Shown piece by piece: positions 44,328-53,404 of a stretch of DNA of 64,000 nt; positions within the stretch are counted from its first letter, which is position 1, and each line of letters starts with the position of its first letter. Origin of the DNA: JBFIHF01 sp964411125. Its GTDB lineage: Bacteria > Myxococcota_A > Bradymonadia > Bradymonadales > Bradymonadaceae. The stretch covers positions 29,435 through 93,434 of the forward strand of contig CAYPJU010000015.1 in assembly GCA_964411125.1 (NCBI GenBank), in the 5' to 3' direction. The notes under the pieces are model-generated. The model was not told where the DNA came from, did no database searches, and saw only the letters and a list, made by a program, of their open reading frames with translations. A program made the translations under genes and the position numbers.

Positions 44328-45716
44328 TCACTCGCAGACCGGATCGACGATGGTCTCGCAAGGGTCGAAGCTCGCGTCGAGTGCGTCGAGGCAGTCGCTC
44401 ACCGCGACCGGGTCGAAGCAGCGCTCGGCAGGGAGGTCCGACTCGAACGTCTCGTACCCACAGTCGACGAGCGTGTCGTAGATGATCTGCGCCTCGTCGA
44501 GGCACGCGTCGCCGGCGCCGTTGTTGGTCGGCTCGACACCGTTGTTGGTCGGCTCGACACCGTTGTTCGACGCGGGGTCTTCCCAGCTGTCGAAGTCGTC
44601 GTACTCCGCGGCGTACTCTTCCCACGAGTACTCGGTGAAGAGCGCGAGGAGTTCCGCCTCCGCGTCGGGGTGCGCATCCACCAGCTCCCAGGCGCAGTCG
44701 TCCTCGAAGCCGTCGACCGATGCATAGGCGTCGAGCTCCCCGACGACGAGCTCAGCTTCGAAGACCTGCGAACCGAAGCCGTCCCAGCAGTCCGTCACGA
44801 CCAGGTCGTACAGACCGATCTCGTCGTCTTCCCCGAGCACGAAGGCGTCGTATCGCCCTCCCGACTCGTCCCATCGGACAAAGACTTCCCCTTCGGCCGC
44901 ACCTTCGAAATCGATGTCCGCGAAGGCGTACTCCATCGCCCCTTCGAACTCGCCGAGCACCCAGTACGTGGTGGTCTCGAACGTCTCTCCGTATGCGTCC
45001 GCCTCGGCGAGATCGTAGTGGACCTCCCACAGACCGTACTCAGTCGGCAGCGCGCGAATCAGAAACTCACCGACGTAGTCGTCTTCGGCGAACGCCCCCA
45101 GCTCGTCGTAGGCAATGACGAACTCGAACGACTCCTTTTCCCCCCGCGCGTCCAGAAGGACGGTTCCGGTGACACCGAGCGAGGCCGTGTCGAACTCGAA
45201 GCCTTGCTCCCCGGCACCGAGAGCGAACTCGTAGGAGGAACCGTCGTCGGTCGAAACCTGTAGCTCGACGTCGACGCCGTCGAGTACTGCGCGCCAGACG
45301 TGGAGGTCTTCTTCGGCGTGGACGGGCTCGGTCGCCGCGATCGTCTCGATCGCTCCGAAGATGTCGTCGACCGCGCCGTTGATCTCGGCGACGTGCTCGT
45401 CGACCGCGAGGAACGCGGGCGAGATGTCCGCGAGAGCGCCCGGTGCCCCGCCGGCCTGACCGTAGCGGATCGCCACGGTGTTGCGGGTCGGGATGGCGGC
45501 GAGGAAGCGCTCGTCACCGCAGAAGGAGCCCCCGCAGGCGACCCGCGGATCGACGCGTCGCCGCTCCTCGGGGGTCACCTCGATCGGCGTGACGCCGTTG
45601 TTCTGCGTCACGATCTCGGTCGGCCCGTCCGAGCCCTTCGGCTCCGAAGCCTCCCCACCGCAAGCGGCGAGAACGAGGGTGGTGGTCGAGAAGAGTACGA
45701 GGTCACGGGTGTTCAT
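44328..45716 (-). CDS. Acidic lipoprotein with an Asn-Asn-Gly repeat linker
   Basis: 462 residues. AAGGAG precedes the ATG at 45716. Lipobox LAAC (Cys19), then a short NNG linker, then a domain with the unit CGGSFCGDERF and a helix that sits next to FGAIETIAATEP. A long acidic beta-rich region (~140-390) contains many Glu/Asp/Tyr residues (FEFDTASLGVTGTVLLDARGE, VHYDLAEADAYGETFETTTYW). Near the end NNGVEPTNNGVEPTNNG is encoded by a 21-bp tandem repeat (~44518-44568), followed by a Cys-containing tail (CLDEAQIIYDTLVDCGYETF, CFDPVAVSDCLDALDASFDPC). No family is recognised. Confidence 0.78.
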   Translation of the reverse strand: MNTRDLVLFSTTTLVLAACGGEASEPKGSDGPTEIVTQNNGVTPIEVTPEERRRVDPRVACGGSFCGDERFLAAIPTRNTVAIRYGQAGGAPGALADISPAFLAVDEHVAEINGAVDDIFGAIETIAATEPVHAEEDLHVWRAVLDGVDVELQVSTDDGSSYEFALGAGEQGFEFDTASLGVTGTVLLDARGEKESFEFVIAYDELGAFAEDDYVGEFLIRALPTEYGLWEVHYDLAEADAYGETFETTTYWVLGEFEGAMEYAFADIDFEGAAEGEVFVRWDESGGRYDAFVLGEDDEIGLYDLVVTDCWDGFGSQVFEAELVVGELDAYASVDGFEDDCAWELVDAHPDAEAELLALFTEYSWEEYAAEYDDFDSWEDPASNNGVEPTNNGVEPTNNGAGDACLDEAQIIYDTLVDCGYETFESDLPAERCFDPVAVSDCLDALDASFDPCETIVDPVCE

Positions 45717-45926
45717 TTGCGTCTCCTTGGATGGAACCGTCATCGGTTCGTGTCGTTGACGATTCGAACCGTACGGACTCGCTGAGACGGTTGGCACTAT
45801 CGACACCTACGAGAACCTACGAGGCTTCTCAGAGGGGGATGAATGCTGAAGATCTCGCCGCCGAAGGCACGGCGAAATCACCCGCTGGTTTGCCCCCACT
45901 CATTCCCCCTGCTAGGAAACGTCCCC

Positions 45927-47408
45927 ATGAGTCGACTGATCGGCCATACCCTCGACGGACGCTATCGAATCGATGCGTTCGTCGCCGCCGGCGGGATGGG
46001 TGCTGTGTATCGCGGGACCCAGCTATCGGTGGATCGTCCGGTCGCGATCAAAGTGATCCGCGAGGCCGACGGCGAGTCGATCGACCGCGTCGCGATCCAG
46101 CGCTTCTTTCGCGAGGCGCAGTCGATCTCTCAGCTCCAGCACCCGAACGTGGTGGGGCTCGTCGACTTCGGGAAAGAAGGCGAGCTCGTCTACCTGGTGA
46201 TGGAGTTCGTGGATGGGCACAGCCTGCGCGGGCTGCTCGAAGGGGGACGTTCGAACCCTTCGTTCGTCACCGAGGCGCTGCGCCAGATCGCTTCGGGCCT
46301 CGCACAGGCCCACGCGCACGACCTGGTCCACCGCGACCTGAAGCCCGACAACCTGCTCGTCATGCAGCTCGCGTCGGGGCACGTGCAGGTGAAAGTCGTC
46401 GACTTCGGAATCGCCCGAATGGCGAAGCACGAGACGCTCTCCGACTCGGGTTCCGTCATCGGGACACCCCATTACATGTCGCCCGAGCAGGCGATGGACG
46501 AAGCGCTGGATGGGCGCGCCGATCTCTTCTCGCTCGGCATCATCGCCTACGAAATGATCGCAGGGCAGCTCCCCTTCGATGCCTCCGAGCCGCTGCAGAC
46601 GATGCTGAAGATCTGCCACGAGCCGTTCGTGCGCCTCGACGAAGTCGTCGATACCCAGATCTGGCCGCAGGGCCTGTTGGATCTCGTTCATCGCCTGCTG
46701 GAGAAGTCGCCGGAGGCGCGCCCGAGGAGCGCGAGCGAAGTGCTCGACCGACTCGAGACCGTTCAGCGAGACGCTTCGCTGCCCGTCCCTCGAGTACGCG
46801 AACGAGATTCGTTGCGCGACGTCGCGCGCACCGAGGTCGCCGACGTCGGCGAGCGTGAATCGAACGCAGTGTTGGAACGCACCGTCGATCCACATTCCGA
46901 CACCGTGGGGCTCGCCGCTACCGACGAGCGCGAGGCCGAGCTCTCCGCCGTCTACGACGTCGCCCGCCCCCCGAGGGGACTCCTCGCGACGGTCGCCGGC
47001 CTCGCCATTCTGGTCGTCGTCTCGATTGCGGCACTGGTAGTCTCCTCTTCGAAGCAGGTCGAGGCGCCCAACACGACCGAGGCTCCGGCGTCGCTCGCAA
47101 AACCCGCCGAACCAGCCTCGGAGCCCGAACCGCAGGTACAGGTCGAGAACCCGGGCGTCGCCGTCGCCGAGACGTCCGATCCACTGCCTGCAGAACCGGT
47201 GCCCGACGAGACAGCCGCGAACGGCGATGGGGTCGACGCTCCGACGACGAAGGACGCACCGCCGCTACGAGAACCAGACGATTCTGCGCGGGACACCGTC
47301 CCATCCGTCCGTCGACCGAAGCGTACGCTCGTCTCACCGACGGCGACGCCGAAAGACGACTCGCTCGACACCAACATGGACTGGTTGAAGCGCCGCGGAC
47401 GCGAATGA
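45927..47408 (+). CDS. PknB-type Ser/Thr protein kinase with one transmembrane helix
   Basis: 493 residues from the ATG at 45927 (an in-frame ATG at 45843 has no domain support). Kinase domain ~10-275: VAAGGMGAVYRG (P-loop), VAIKVIREADG (Lys), HRDLKPDNLLV (catalytic loop), VVDFGIARM (DFG), GTPHYMSPEQAM (activation/APE region), ADLFSLGIIAYEMIAGQLPF. A single TM helix (GLLATVAGLAILVVVSIAALVVS, ~345-367) is followed by an extracytoplasmic Pro/Glu/Ala tail. Catalytic residues are intact. It converges with a PEGA-domain gene 9 bases away, and the two may work together at the envelope. Confidence 0.92.
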   Translation: MSRLIGHTLDGRYRIDAFVAAGGMGAVYRGTQLSVDRPVAIKVIREADGESIDRVAIQRFFREAQSISQLQHPNVVGLVDFGKEGELVYLVMEFVDGHSLRGLLEGGRSNPSFVTEALRQIASGLAQAHAHDLVHRDLKPDNLLVMQLASGHVQVKVVDFGIARMAKHETLSDSGSVIGTPHYMSPEQAMDEALDGRADLFSLGIIAYEMIAGQLPFDASEPLQTMLKICHEPFVRLDEVVDTQIWPQGLLDLVHRLLEKSPEARPRSASEVLDRLETVQRDASLPVPRVRERDSLRDVARTEVADVGERESNAVLERTVDPHSDTVGLAATDEREAELSAVYDVARPPRGLLATVAGLAILVVVSIAALVVSSSKQVEAPNTTEAPASLAKPAEPASEPEPQVQVENPGVAVAETSDPLPAEPVPDETAANGDGVDAPTTKDAPPLREPDDSARDTVPSVRRPKRTLVSPTATPKDDSLDTNMDWLKRRGRE

Positions 47409-47417
47409 GGACTGCGC

Positions 47418-48353
47418 TCAGAAGGTGCCGACCACTCCGATCGACCCCGGTGTTAGTGCAGGCGCGACGCTGAGCGCCGTCTCCCCACCGCTGCGAATCA
47501 ACAGGAAAGCACCCGCGGCCGTGGCGGCGGCGCCGATTCCCGTCAGGGTCCAGCCGAGGACCACCAGCCGGTTGTAGCGTTGCTCCAGCGTGTCGAAGGC
47601 CGGCGGTCGTCGCGACGTGTCGCGCGCCTCGTACTGGGTCTGTAGCGCTTGCCCCGTGCCGAGCGCCATGCCGAGCGTCGTCCCGCCGGCGAGGAGCACC
47701 GCTGCTCCCCCGCCGGCAAGCCCCCACCCGAGCGTGCGAGGCCCCCTCGACTCGGCGACCGGAGAGAGCGCGACGATGAGATCGTACCGCTGATCCCCGC
47801 GCAGTTGGAGTGTGCGCTCCTGAGGCTTGTACCCGGGGCGACGGATCGTCACCTCGTGATTTCCGGCCGGGAGTTCGAGCGTCCGTGTTCCGTCGGCGTC
47901 GGGTTGTTCGAGACGCTCCGCCCCGTCGACATAGACCGACGCATCCGCCGGTTCGAGGGCGACCACGAGCGTCGCTCCCCGCTGCTCCATTCGCTCGCGC
48001 AACGTGCGAATGACCCCTTCGATGCGAGGACGTTCCGGATCGTCGGGCACCTTCACCAGGTAGTCCCGGTACGATTGAACGGCCCTTTCGAACTCCCCCA
48101 GTCGCTCGTAACAGAGCGCGAGCTTGTACAGCACGTCGGCGCTAGGGAAGAGGGCGTAGACCCGCTCGAACGCGTCGCGCGCCGTCGCGAAGTCGCCCGA
48201 TTCGTAAGCAACCCGCGCTCTCTCGAGCTCGCGTTCGAGCTCCCCGCGTTGCTCCGCGCTGAGAGAGTCGAGCGACTGGGCGAACGCAGGGGCTGACGCG
48301 ACCGTCGCGAGCAGAGCCACGAAAAGCAGGAAAATCGGGAGCCTGACGTTCAT
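47418..48353 (-). CDS. TPR and PEGA domain exported protein
   Basis: 311 residues. Type I signal peptide (MNVRLPIFLLFVALLATVASAPAFAQ cut after AFA). Residues ~28-110 hold about two TPRs (RARVAYESGDFATARDAFERVY, LYKLALCYERLGEFERAVQSYRDYL). Residues ~135-215 are a PEGA domain (TLVVALEPADASVYVDGAE, LELPAGNHEVTIRRPGYKPQ). Two hydrophobic segments (GWGLAGGGAAVLLAGGTTLGMALG; LVVLGWTLTGIGAAATAAGAFLLI) may insert in a membrane. It is the last gene of a coupled three-gene operon whose first two genes are lipoproteins (ATGA overlap at 48350-48353). Confidence 0.85.
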   Translation of the reverse strand: MNVRLPIFLLFVALLATVASAPAFAQSLDSLSAEQRGELERELERARVAYESGDFATARDAFERVYALFPSADVLYKLALCYERLGEFERAVQSYRDYLVKVPDDPERPRIEGVIRTLRERMEQRGATLVVALEPADASVYVDGAERLEQPDADGTRTLELPAGNHEVTIRRPGYKPQERTLQLRGDQRYDLIVALSPVAESRGPRTLGWGLAGGGAAVLLAGGTTLGMALGTGQALQTQYEARDTSRRPPAFDTLEQRYNRLVVLGWTLTGIGAAATAAGAFLLIRSGGETALSVAPALTPGSIGVVGTF

Positions 48354-49753
48354 TCCATCTCTCTCGAACCGTGGTAAAGCGTCTGAGCAGCGAGGTCCAT
48401 GTAGGCCCAATGCAGCCGATCTCCGAAAACGTCGGCGGAGTACCAGTCGGGTTGATGCTCCAGCTCGAACTGCCGGGGAACCCACCGGCCGTCCTCCAAC
48501 TTCGCCCAGCCTCCCCAGAATTCGTTGGGATCCAATTGGAATGCGTTCCAGACGACGACGGGGTCCTCGTCCGTTCCCCTGTACGACAGGAACGGGATCC
48601 CGGAAGTCGTCGACGAGACGTCCACCGTGTGCAGCACGGTCTGCTCGAAATCGCGGTCGGGGGCGCGGGTGTTCTCGAAGATCGCCGGGAACGACTCGAG
48701 ACCGGTGTCCCCGATCGCCCACGACAGGACGCGAAGCGTTCCGTCCGGAGTCTGAACCACCGAGCCGCGTCGTCCGGCGAATCCCTGGCCTTCGATCGTC
48801 GCGTCGAACGTCCACTCGCCATCGTCGGTTCGTTCGGCGAGACGCAGGAGGGCGGTCTCGTCGTCGGTGAGGATCGAGTAGAAGAGCTGCTGGCGCCCGG
48901 TCGAATCGAGCCGAATCGAGCAATCTTGCACCCCCGTCTCGGCGCGCTCGATCTTCGTGTTGGACCAGCCGACGCCGGGGATGAAGAAGGCCGTCCAGAC
49001 CTCGGGGAACCCTTCGTTTCGCACGTTGCCCAGAGCTTCGTCTTCGGTTCCGTACAGATAGCAGGCGACGGCTTTTTCGCCGAAGAACGCCAGGGCTGGC
49101 TCGATGAACGCCGGGTCGGTCGGCTCCGTCAACTCTCCTCGTGCCTCGGCGACTCGCTCGACGGACCACCCGCCGGCGTCGTTCTGGGAAGCCAGTTGCA
49201 ACGAACCGTCGTGCCCCGTGTAGAGAACGTGGGTTCGCCCGTTCCCGTCGAGCGCGACATCGTAGTCCCAACTCGGCGTCGGGAAGAAGGCGGGGCGGTC
49301 GACCCTCCAGGTCGCGCCGTCCCACATTCGCCGCAGCAGGCTGTACTGCTCGAAGTCGAACCACCAGATCGAGGGACGACCTTCGGCGTCGACGACCACG
49401 TCAAGCTCCCCGACGAGCTCCGTCCCCAGAGCGTAGGTGGCATCGGGCGGATCCTCGGCCGGGCAACATCCCTCGTCGCAGAATACGGCGCCGTCGCCGC
49501 AGAGGGCGACGACACAGTTGGGGCCGATGCAGACGGTCGATTTCGTGAGCGACGTCCGGCAACTATCGGGATCGCAAGCTTCGTCGTCCCCCGACCCCGC
49601 GTCCGGCGCGATCACGACCGCCCGGACACACTCCCCGGACGCGCACGTCTCGCCGCGAAAGCAGTCGTCGGCACGACGGCACTGCGAAGAGTCTCTGCGA
49701 CAACCCGCGAGCGCGAGGACTGCGCAGAGCAGGAATAGCGTTCCACACCTCAC
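48350..49753 (-). CDS. Lipoprotein with beta-propeller-like repeats, operon member
   Basis: 467 residues from a GTG that overlaps the previous stop (GTGA). Lipobox LAGC (Cys18), then the Cys unit CRRADDCFRGETCASGECV and further Cys (CDPDSCRTSL, CIGPNCVVALCGDGAVFCDEGCCP). The C-terminal ~330 residues are made of Trp/Asp-containing blades (WWFDFEQYSLLRRMWDGATWRV, SWDYDVALDGNGRTHVLYTG, SVVQTPDGTLRVLSWAIGDTG, DRLHWAYMDLAAQTLYHG) typical of a six- or seven-bladed propeller. It is paralogous in layout to the upstream gene at 49750. Function unknown. Confidence 0.82.
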   Translation of the reverse strand: MRCGTLFLLCAVLALAGCRRDSSQCRRADDCFRGETCASGECVRAVVIAPDAGSGDDEACDPDSCRTSLTKSTVCIGPNCVVALCGDGAVFCDEGCCPAEDPPDATYALGTELVGELDVVVDAEGRPSIWWFDFEQYSLLRRMWDGATWRVDRPAFFPTPSWDYDVALDGNGRTHVLYTGHDGSLQLASQNDAGGWSVERVAEARGELTEPTDPAFIEPALAFFGEKAVACYLYGTEDEALGNVRNEGFPEVWTAFFIPGVGWSNTKIERAETGVQDCSIRLDSTGRQQLFYSILTDDETALLRLAERTDDGEWTFDATIEGQGFAGRRGSVVQTPDGTLRVLSWAIGDTGLESFPAIFENTRAPDRDFEQTVLHTVDVSSTTSGIPFLSYRGTDEDPVVVWNAFQLDPNEFWGGWAKLEDGRWVPRQFELEHQPDWYSADVFGDRLHWAYMDLAAQTLYHGSREME

Positions 49754-50988
49754 AGCGGCCCTCCGTATACGACGTGCCCCGAGAGGGTGAGGTAGAAAGG
49801 ATGCCGGGCACCGTCGAGATCGAGCCCGATGTCGAACCAGTCCACCTCGCCGTCTTGATCGACCCGTTCCAGGGTGCCACGACTCCCCCAGAGCGCGAGG
49901 TAGTAGGACTCGAGGTCACTGCCGTCGAGGGACGCGGTCTCGAAGACGATCTCATGCAGCCCGGGCGCTTCGTAGTGGGAATGGACCCGCATCTCGGTGA
50001 TGAACCGCCCCTCCGCGGTTCGATGCACGCTGCGGCTGTTCCAGCCCGACGTGCTGCGAGTCGCCACGACGAGGTCGTCGCGGACGCCGTCGAACCTGGA
50101 AAACGCCACGACCGGCGCGCCCGTCGACAGGCCGGCACTCCCCGCCGAGATCACCTCCCCTTCGAGCTCCAGGTCCGTCACGACCGGAGCACCTACCGGC
50201 GCGATGGGAAGCTCGGTGTGAGTCACGTAGGCGATACCCACCTGAACGTCGATGCGCGTGTGGAAGGCGTGCACCAGCGCGGATTGATCCGACACGGTGA
50301 TCGTGCAGCCAGGCAGCCCTCGCGTGCCGGGATCGATCGTCTCCCAGGCTCCCTCGACGCGAGTCAGGAGGCGGAGCGGCGAGAACTCGTCCGTGTCGAC
50401 GGTCTCCAGATTCACCAGCGAAAGGCAGATGTACGGCGTTCCGTCGAGGTCGACGGTGAGGTCCGACCCGAACGGAACGCGACCTTCGAAGTCCGTGACG
50501 ATCCGCTCGCTCGACCAGGCACCCTCGTCGAACGTCGCGAACTCCAACACACCTCCCTGTCTGGACAACAGCGCGTGCACCCCATCCGGAGATGCGTCGA
50601 CCCGAAGCTGATCGAAATCGGATAGGACGACATCGTCGGCGACGACGAAGTCTATCCAGCGAAAACCATCCCAGGTGATGTGGCGGATTGCATCGGCGGA
50701 ACGGTCTTCGAACAGCAGGTGGGGCGTCCCGTCGTCTTCCACCACCATGTCGATGCTGCCGAGGATCGCCTCACCCACCCAGTCGACATCGCTGTCGAGC
50801 TCGACCGGACCGGCGGGCGCGGCCGTCGGTTCGCTCACGATCTCCACGGGAACGGGAGCACATCCGCCCTCCTCGCAGCTTTCACCGGCGAAGCAATCGT
50901 CCGCCGTGTCGCACTTCGAAAGATCGCGAAGACAGCCGCTCGACGCGGCCGCCCACAGGACGAGTATGACACAGATTCGAGCAGTCAC
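49750..50988 (-). CDS. Lipoprotein with propeller-like repeats, first gene of the operon
   Basis: 412 residues from a GTG at 50988; GAGAAG is the probable ribosome site. Lipobox ASSGC (Cys19), then Cys unit CDTADDCFAGESCEEGGCA, then a propeller-like C-terminal domain (HLLFEDRSADAIRHITWDGFRWI, LSDFDQLRVDASPDGVHALLSRQGG, LTVDLDGTPYICLSLVN, LESYYLALWGSRGTLERVDQDG). It is the same architecture as the next gene, so the pair arose by duplication. Divergent from the APC permease, about 170 bases away. Confidence 0.82.
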   Translation of the reverse strand: MTARICVILVLWAAASSGCLRDLSKCDTADDCFAGESCEEGGCAPVPVEIVSEPTAAPAGPVELDSDVDWVGEAILGSIDMVVEDDGTPHLLFEDRSADAIRHITWDGFRWIDFVVADDVVLSDFDQLRVDASPDGVHALLSRQGGVLEFATFDEGAWSSERIVTDFEGRVPFGSDLTVDLDGTPYICLSLVNLETVDTDEFSPLRLLTRVEGAWETIDPGTRGLPGCTITVSDQSALVHAFHTRIDVQVGIAYVTHTELPIAPVGAPVVTDLELEGEVISAGSAGLSTGAPVVAFSRFDGVRDDLVVATRSTSGWNSRSVHRTAEGRFITEMRVHSHYEAPGLHEIVFETASLDGSDLESYYLALWGSRGTLERVDQDGEVDWFDIGLDLDGARHPFYLTLSGHVVYGGPL

Positions 50989-51157
50989 GTCACTTCTCTC
51001 GCAAGCAGCCGGTCTAGCGGATTTGCACGCCGACCGCAAAGGAAGGAATGCCCCTGCGCTCCCTCTCGGCAGCGCAAGCCAGCACCGCGGGACGGCGGCC
51101 TCCGTTGACAGAATGGCCGCCCCTCGGCACCTTCGGCAGCCCCGTGATCCAGGGTTG

Positions 51158-53200
51158 GTGTTGGCCGAAGAGGTAGGTTTCAAACGAGACATCGGGCTCT
51201 TCATGGCCGTGATGATCGGTATCGGCGCCATGATGGGCCCGGGGATCTTCGCGCTCCCGAGCGAGGTCGCCAAGGCGATCGGGCCGCTCGGGATCTTCGC
51301 CTATCTGGTGATGGGGCTCCTCACCCTCTTCACGGCCCTCAGCTACAGCGAACTCGGCGCTGCGATCCCGATCGCCGGTGGCGGCTACTCGTTCACGAGC
51401 CGCACGCTCCCCCGGCCGATCGCGTTCCTGACGGGCTGGTTCTTCTGGATCGGCAACACGCTGGCATGCGCGCTCTACGCCGTGATCTTCGCCCTGACGA
51501 TCCAGACCTACTTCTGGCCCGAGGTGAGCGTCTTCGCGATCACCCTCGTCACGACCGTGTTCTTCACGGTGACGAACCTTCGCGGACAGTCCGAAGCGCT
51601 CAAAGTCATCACGGTGATGAACATCATCGAGCTCGTCATCCTGATCGGCGTCGGTGTGCTCGGCGCCTTCGACGTGGAGCCGGCGCGACTCACCCCGCTG
51701 GCGCCGATGGGCTACGGGCCTCTCCTCCCCACGATGGGGCTCATCTACATCTCCTACGTCGGCTTCGACCTCATCACGGTCGCGGCCGAGGAGATCATCG
51801 AGCCGGCGAAGACGATCCCGCGCGCGATCCTCATCACGCTCTTCGTCGGAATCGCGATCTACGTGCTCGTCCTGTGGGTGATGATGGGGGTCGTCGACTA
51901 CACCGAGCTCGCCGAGACGAGCACGCCGTTCATCTACGTGGCAGACCATCTGTTCGGCTCGTGGGGCCGCTGGGCGGGGATATTCGCGACGATCATGGCG
52001 AGCCTCTCGGCGTTCAGCGTCACCCTCGGCGCGAGCTCGCGCGTGCTCTTCGCCCTGGGCCGCGACCGCCACTTCCCCGACGCCTTCGCGAAGCTTCACC
52101 ACAAGTACCAGACGCCGCACGTGTCACTGCTGGTGTGCGGTGGGCTCGTCGTGCTGCTCAGCGCGCTCGGGGTCGTCCGGTTCCTCGCGTCGGTCAGTAG
52201 CTTCGGATACCTCATCGCGATCGGAATGGTGAACCTGTCGGTCATCGCGCTTCACCGCAAGATGCCCAACTTGCGGCGCCCCTTCCGAATTTTGCTCTAC
52301 CCGTTCACGCCGGTGGTCGGCGCCCTCGCCTGCTGGGTCTTCGTGCCGACCCTGGAGTTTCGAAGCCTCGCGCTGGGAGCCGGGCTGACGGCGCTCGGGT
52401 TCGGACTCTATCTGGTGAACCCGGCGAACCGCGAAGATTTGCGGCAGCTTCGACAGGTCGTCGTCCAGCAGATAAAACAGATAAGGCAACGATGGAGATT
52501 TGGTATGCGAGTTCTAATTGTCGGCGGCGGTGAGCAAGGTTCGAACATCGCCCAGCGTCTGCTGACCCACGACGAGTTTCGCGTCGTGTTCCGCTCCTCC
52601 GCCTACCAGATCACGTTCGTGGAGAAGGACCCCGCCACGTGTGACCGCCTGCAGCGGCAGTTCAACGTACCGGTGTTCGAAGGGGACGGCACCCAGCAGT
52701 CGCTGCTCGAGCAGACCGAACCTCACAAGATCGACGTCGCCATCGCCGCGACGACCGACGAAGAGACCAACACGCTCGCCGCGCTGCAACTCAAACGGCT
52801 CGGCGTCGATCGCGTCATCGCCATCGTGCGGGGGACCGGGTTCACCTCGCTCCTCGAGGAAGCAGGGATCGTCTGCATCAGCTCTCCGTACGCGACCGCT
52901 GCGATGGTCGAGAACCATCTCGACCGCCCTGGCGTCGCCGAGCTCTTCGAGATCGAGTCGGGCGTCGCGAGCCTCATCGACATGGTCGTCCCCGAGAACG
53001 CCGACGTCGCCGGCAAGCGGATCCAGGACATCTCGGTGCCGAAGCAGTGCGTCGTGGCGGCCGTCATCCGCGACGGCAGCTTCGTCGTCCCCCGCGGCGC
53101 GACCGAGATTCAGACGGGGGACCACGTCGTCTTCGTCGGCCCGACCAAAGACATCAACGAAGCACACACGGTCTTTTCGAAGGTCGCCTCCGCTCGGTGA
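51158..53200 (+). CDS. APC-family permease fused to TrkA-N and TrkA-C (RCK) domains
   Basis: About 680 residues. The frame is open from 50675. The GTG at 51158 (or TTG at 51161) matches the usual family start just before VGFKRDIGLF; an ATG at 51113 lacks a ribosome site and lies directly after a TTGACA-like -35. Residues ~10-430 are an amino-acid/polyamine/cation-type APC transporter with ~12 helices (IGIGAMMGPGIFALPSEV, MGLLTLFTALSYSELGAAIP, YISYVGFDLITVAAEEI). A TrkA-N Rossmann domain (MRVLIVGGGEQGSNIAQRL, VFEGDGTQQSLLEQ) and a TrkA-C domain (GVASLIDMVVPENADVAGKRIQDIS) follow. Nucleotide binding probably gates transport; the substrate is unknown. Confidence 0.88.
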   Translation: MLAEEVGFKRDIGLFMAVMIGIGAMMGPGIFALPSEVAKAIGPLGIFAYLVMGLLTLFTALSYSELGAAIPIAGGGYSFTSRTLPRPIAFLTGWFFWIGNTLACALYAVIFALTIQTYFWPEVSVFAITLVTTVFFTVTNLRGQSEALKVITVMNIIELVILIGVGVLGAFDVEPARLTPLAPMGYGPLLPTMGLIYISYVGFDLITVAAEEIIEPAKTIPRAILITLFVGIAIYVLVLWVMMGVVDYTELAETSTPFIYVADHLFGSWGRWAGIFATIMASLSAFSVTLGASSRVLFALGRDRHFPDAFAKLHHKYQTPHVSLLVCGGLVVLLSALGVVRFLASVSSFGYLIAIGMVNLSVIALHRKMPNLRRPFRILLYPFTPVVGALACWVFVPTLEFRSLALGAGLTALGFGLYLVNPANREDLRQLRQVVVQQIKQIRQRWRFGMRVLIVGGGEQGSNIAQRLLTHDEFRVVFRSSAYQITFVEKDPATCDRLQRQFNVPVFEGDGTQQSLLEQTEPHKIDVAIAATTDEETNTLAALQLKRLGVDRVIAIVRGTGFTSLLEEAGIVCISSPYATAAMVENHLDRPGVAELFEIESGVASLIDMVVPENADVAGKRIQDISVPKQCVVAAVIRDGSFVVPRGATEIQTGDHVVFVGPTKDINEAHTVFSKVASAR

Positions 53201-53218
53201 GCCCCGGCCGAGCGTGCC

Positions 53219-53404
53219 TCAGTGCTGCGGCGCGCAGATCAACTGGTCGTCGGAGTACGTGCAGACGCCGAGCTTTCCGTCGGCGATCTTGCAGCGTTCG
53301 CCCGCCGAGGTGCAGCTCTCCGTGACCGCCGAAGAGGTGCCGTCGGGACATCCCGTACCCAGGAGAACGAGACCGAGGACCATTGCGAACATGAGGTGCT
53401 TCAT
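53219..53404 (-). CDS. Small lipoprotein, 61 residues
   Basis: AGGAG lies 8 bases before the ATG at 53404. Lipobox LLGTGC (Cys19), then four more Cys (TESCTSAGERCKIADGKLGVCTYSDDQLICAPQH in compact form) that could form two disulfides. It starts inside the stop of the upstream lipoprotein (ATGA), so it is the second gene of a two-gene operon. It is too small for any family assignment. Confidence 0.78.
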   Translation of the reverse strand: MKHLMFAMVLGLVLLGTGCPDGTSSAVTESCTSAGERCKIADGKLGVCTYSDDQLICAPQH

